Below are positions 62,849 to 64,000 of a DNA stretch of 64,000 nt, one piece after another. Position numbers and translations under genes: made by a program. The stretch lies in NCBI RefSeq assembly GCF_900155865.1, contig NZ_LT707006.1, forward strand, positions 4,256,577-4,320,576. Reading direction: 5' to 3'. The notes under the pieces are model-generated. The model did not search any database. It was not told the origin of the DNA and worked only from the letters and a program-made list of their open reading frames with translations. The stretch's first letter is position 1. Each line of letters starts with the position of its first letter. The stretch is from Bacteroides bouchesdurhonensis (GTDB lineage: Bacteria; Bacteroidota; Bacteroidia; Bacteroidales; Bacteroidaceae).

Positions 62849-63958
62849 TTAAAATTTTTTCCAAATATCTTTTATGACTAACAACCAAACTAATGTACCA
62901 AATACAGCTATTAAAGGAAATAATAAAGCATATACTTTCAATCCCCATCCAGATGGCTTCAATGGTACTACCGCAGGCTCAACTATAGCTAATACAGGCT
63001 TTACCTCTTGCACTTTCGCTCTAGCTACTTGCAACTGATTAGCTACCTGACTATACACCTGATAGGCCAGTCCCATATCATTTTGCAAACGCTCCTGCTC
63101 GGCACGAACTACTTGAAGAATAAGGTTATCATGGGTATCCACATAATCCGCATATTTTTTCTGAGCGATATAATATTCCTGACGACGCTCATTAAAAAGT
63201 TTCTCTAAATAAGTGCAATCATCTTTTGCCTTAGAAGTACGATAGTTAATGATGTACTCTTGTAATTTACATACGACAGAATCTGCCACCACTGCAGCCA
63301 CTTTAGGATCTTGTAAGGTAACAGATATGTTTGTGATTGCAGTCTTCTTATCTACTATAGCAAATATATTTTTTTTCAAGAAGTTGATTTTACGGTTTTC
63401 TTCAGAAGTCAGTTCTATAATACTTTCCCTTCCGTTGTTATTATTACTTTCATCTTTATTATCTACAAACCAAAGTTTGATCGCTCCCAAAGTCATACCA
63501 GGGAATTCAATAATATAATTCCACCAAGGAGAGGATTGTTTATCCAAATAGGACTCCAAAGTCAATGTATCTACCTCAGAATATGGAACTTTCATATTAA
63601 ACAATTCCAATAAAAAAGGAGTGGAAGAAACAATGTCAGTAGATAAAGAAATATTCAGTGCATCTGCACTTTCTCCAGTAGCATTAGCTCCTAAAAAAGA
63701 AGCTGCCAATCCTGCCAAACCATTCCCTTCTTTAGAACTACCCATTTCTGGAGAAAGAGTAACATTGACTGTATATTGTCTGGGAATACTCAATGCTATA
63801 ATAATACCAATAATTAATCCTACTCCAGCTGCTTTATATAATATCTTACGAATAGCAAAAATTTTATGGAAGACTTCCATCAAGTCAATCTCCATTTCTC
63901 CACTCTGAGTTTCACTTGATTCGGAAATTACTTTCTTATCTACTTGTTTTTCAGACAT
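62849..63958 (-). CDS. Wzz-like chain-length determinant protein
   Basis: The 369-residue protein has one N-terminal helix (about 37-57) and one near the C-terminus (about 343-365) with a periplasmic coiled coil between them (about 215-300), the Wzz layout. A Pro/Gly-rich VVPLKPSGWG precedes the second helix. There is no tyrosine kinase domain at the C-terminus. It sets polysaccharide chain length together with Wzy. It is the first gene seen here, but the operon continues upstream beyond the window. Confidence 0.9.
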   Translation of the reverse strand: MSEKQVDKKVISESSETQSGEMEIDLMEVFHKIFAIRKILYKAAGVGLIIGIIIALSIPRQYTVNVTLSPEMGSSKEGNGLAGLAASFLGANATGESADALNISLSTDIVSSTPFLLELFNMKVPYSEVDTLTLESYLDKQSSPWWNYIIEFPGMTLGAIKLWFVDNKDESNNNNGRESIIELTSEENRKINFLKKNIFAIVDKKTAITNISVTLQDPKVAAVVADSVVCKLQEYIINYRTSKAKDDCTYLEKLFNERRQEYYIAQKKYADYVDTHDNLILQVVRAEQERLQNDMGLAYQVYSQVANQLQVARAKVQEVKPVLAIVEPAVVPLKPSGWGLKVYALLFPLIAVFGTLVWLLVIKDIWKKF

Positions 63959-64000
63959 AAGAATATTATTTCTTTATTAAATTAGCAATAGAAGCAATCA

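Noticed and set aside
1..64000. tRNA, rRNA or complete insertion sequence
   Set aside because: I saw no cloverleaf, rRNA-like stretch or transposase gene, but small non-coding RNAs could be missed without a covariance search.

Overview
The window looks like a Bacteroides chromosome (Bacteroidales). The signs are about twenty candidate -7 boxes of the form TAnnTTTG, little use of Shine-Dalgarno sites, a roughly 1,100-residue SecA with a C-terminal SEC-C zinc motif, Bacteroidales-specific families (DUF4831, DUF4837, DUF5686, DUF6340, DUF3810), and a capsule-type polysaccharide locus beside a VirE_N/DUF3987 - HU-like - 'smalltalk' - amidase - DUF4248 cassette. I cannot name the species from sequence alone. 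No rRNA, tRNA, insertion sequence or CRISPR array is visible.

Layout. 0.1-1.3 kb: a 6-phosphogluconolactonase-like lipoprotein. 1.3-1.9 kb: a non-coding element made of two inverted arms of about 119 bp around six tandem 22-bp iteron-like repeats. 1.9-8.3 kb (minus): hpt, adk, obg, pgeF, a B3/4 protein, an M23 peptidase, a POT peptide transporter and a small winged-helix protein. 8.6-11.6 kb (plus): bifunctional NAD(P)HX repair enzyme, DUF4831 protein, small membrane protein. 11.5-13.4 kb (minus): orphan PqqD-like protein and an MFS transporter. 13.7-19.8 kb (minus): rlmN, DUF4837, pdxA, sigma-54 activator, lptE, TPR protein, secG. 19.9-27.5 kb (minus): coaX, FadL-like outer membrane protein, TPR protein, lptC, CNNM/CorC protein, ppiD-like chaperone. 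27.8-35.7 kb (plus): Lnb-like DUF4105 protein, an alkaline-phosphatase-fold protein that seems to have lost its catalytic residues, secA, a DUF6340 lipoprotein and an unknown acidic protein. 35.8-40.5 kb (minus): hybrid-sensor-like histidine kinase and valS. 40.8-42.7 kb (plus): DUF3810 and mazG. 42.7-49.4 kb (minus): ECF sigma factor with membrane partner and Spy-like protein, rnz, rpsA, DUF5686 outer membrane protein. 49.5-54.0 kb: the VirE_N/HU/smalltalk/amidase/DUF4248 cassette. 54.1-64 kb (minus): an AT-rich polysaccharide locus (Wzz, Wzx, radical SAM, pyruvyl transferase, two GT2 enzymes, Wzy-like, WecG/TagA-like, WecA-like), which continues past the right edge.

Much of the core is envelope biogenesis: SecA, SecG, LptC, LptE, PpiD, Lnb-like and several outer membrane proteins sit in a few operons with housekeeping genes. 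The right third is accessory and surface-variable.

The strongest unexplained observation is a perfect 35-bp inverted repeat. One arm lies in the linker codons of the VirE_N/DUF3987 gene and the other begins on the base after its stop codon. Inverting the 1.4-kb segment would remove the ATPase-like half and end the protein 15 residues later, so it could be an ON/OFF switch or a paired protein-binding site. The element at 1.3-1.9 kb has a comparable design: inverted arms with short-period repeats, and an iteron-like array between them. Other notable points are the predicted pseudo-phosphatase upstream of secA, a perfect 16-bp palindrome in the lptC signal-peptide codons, and a four-arm alternative-hairpin region between the VirE-like and HU-like genes.
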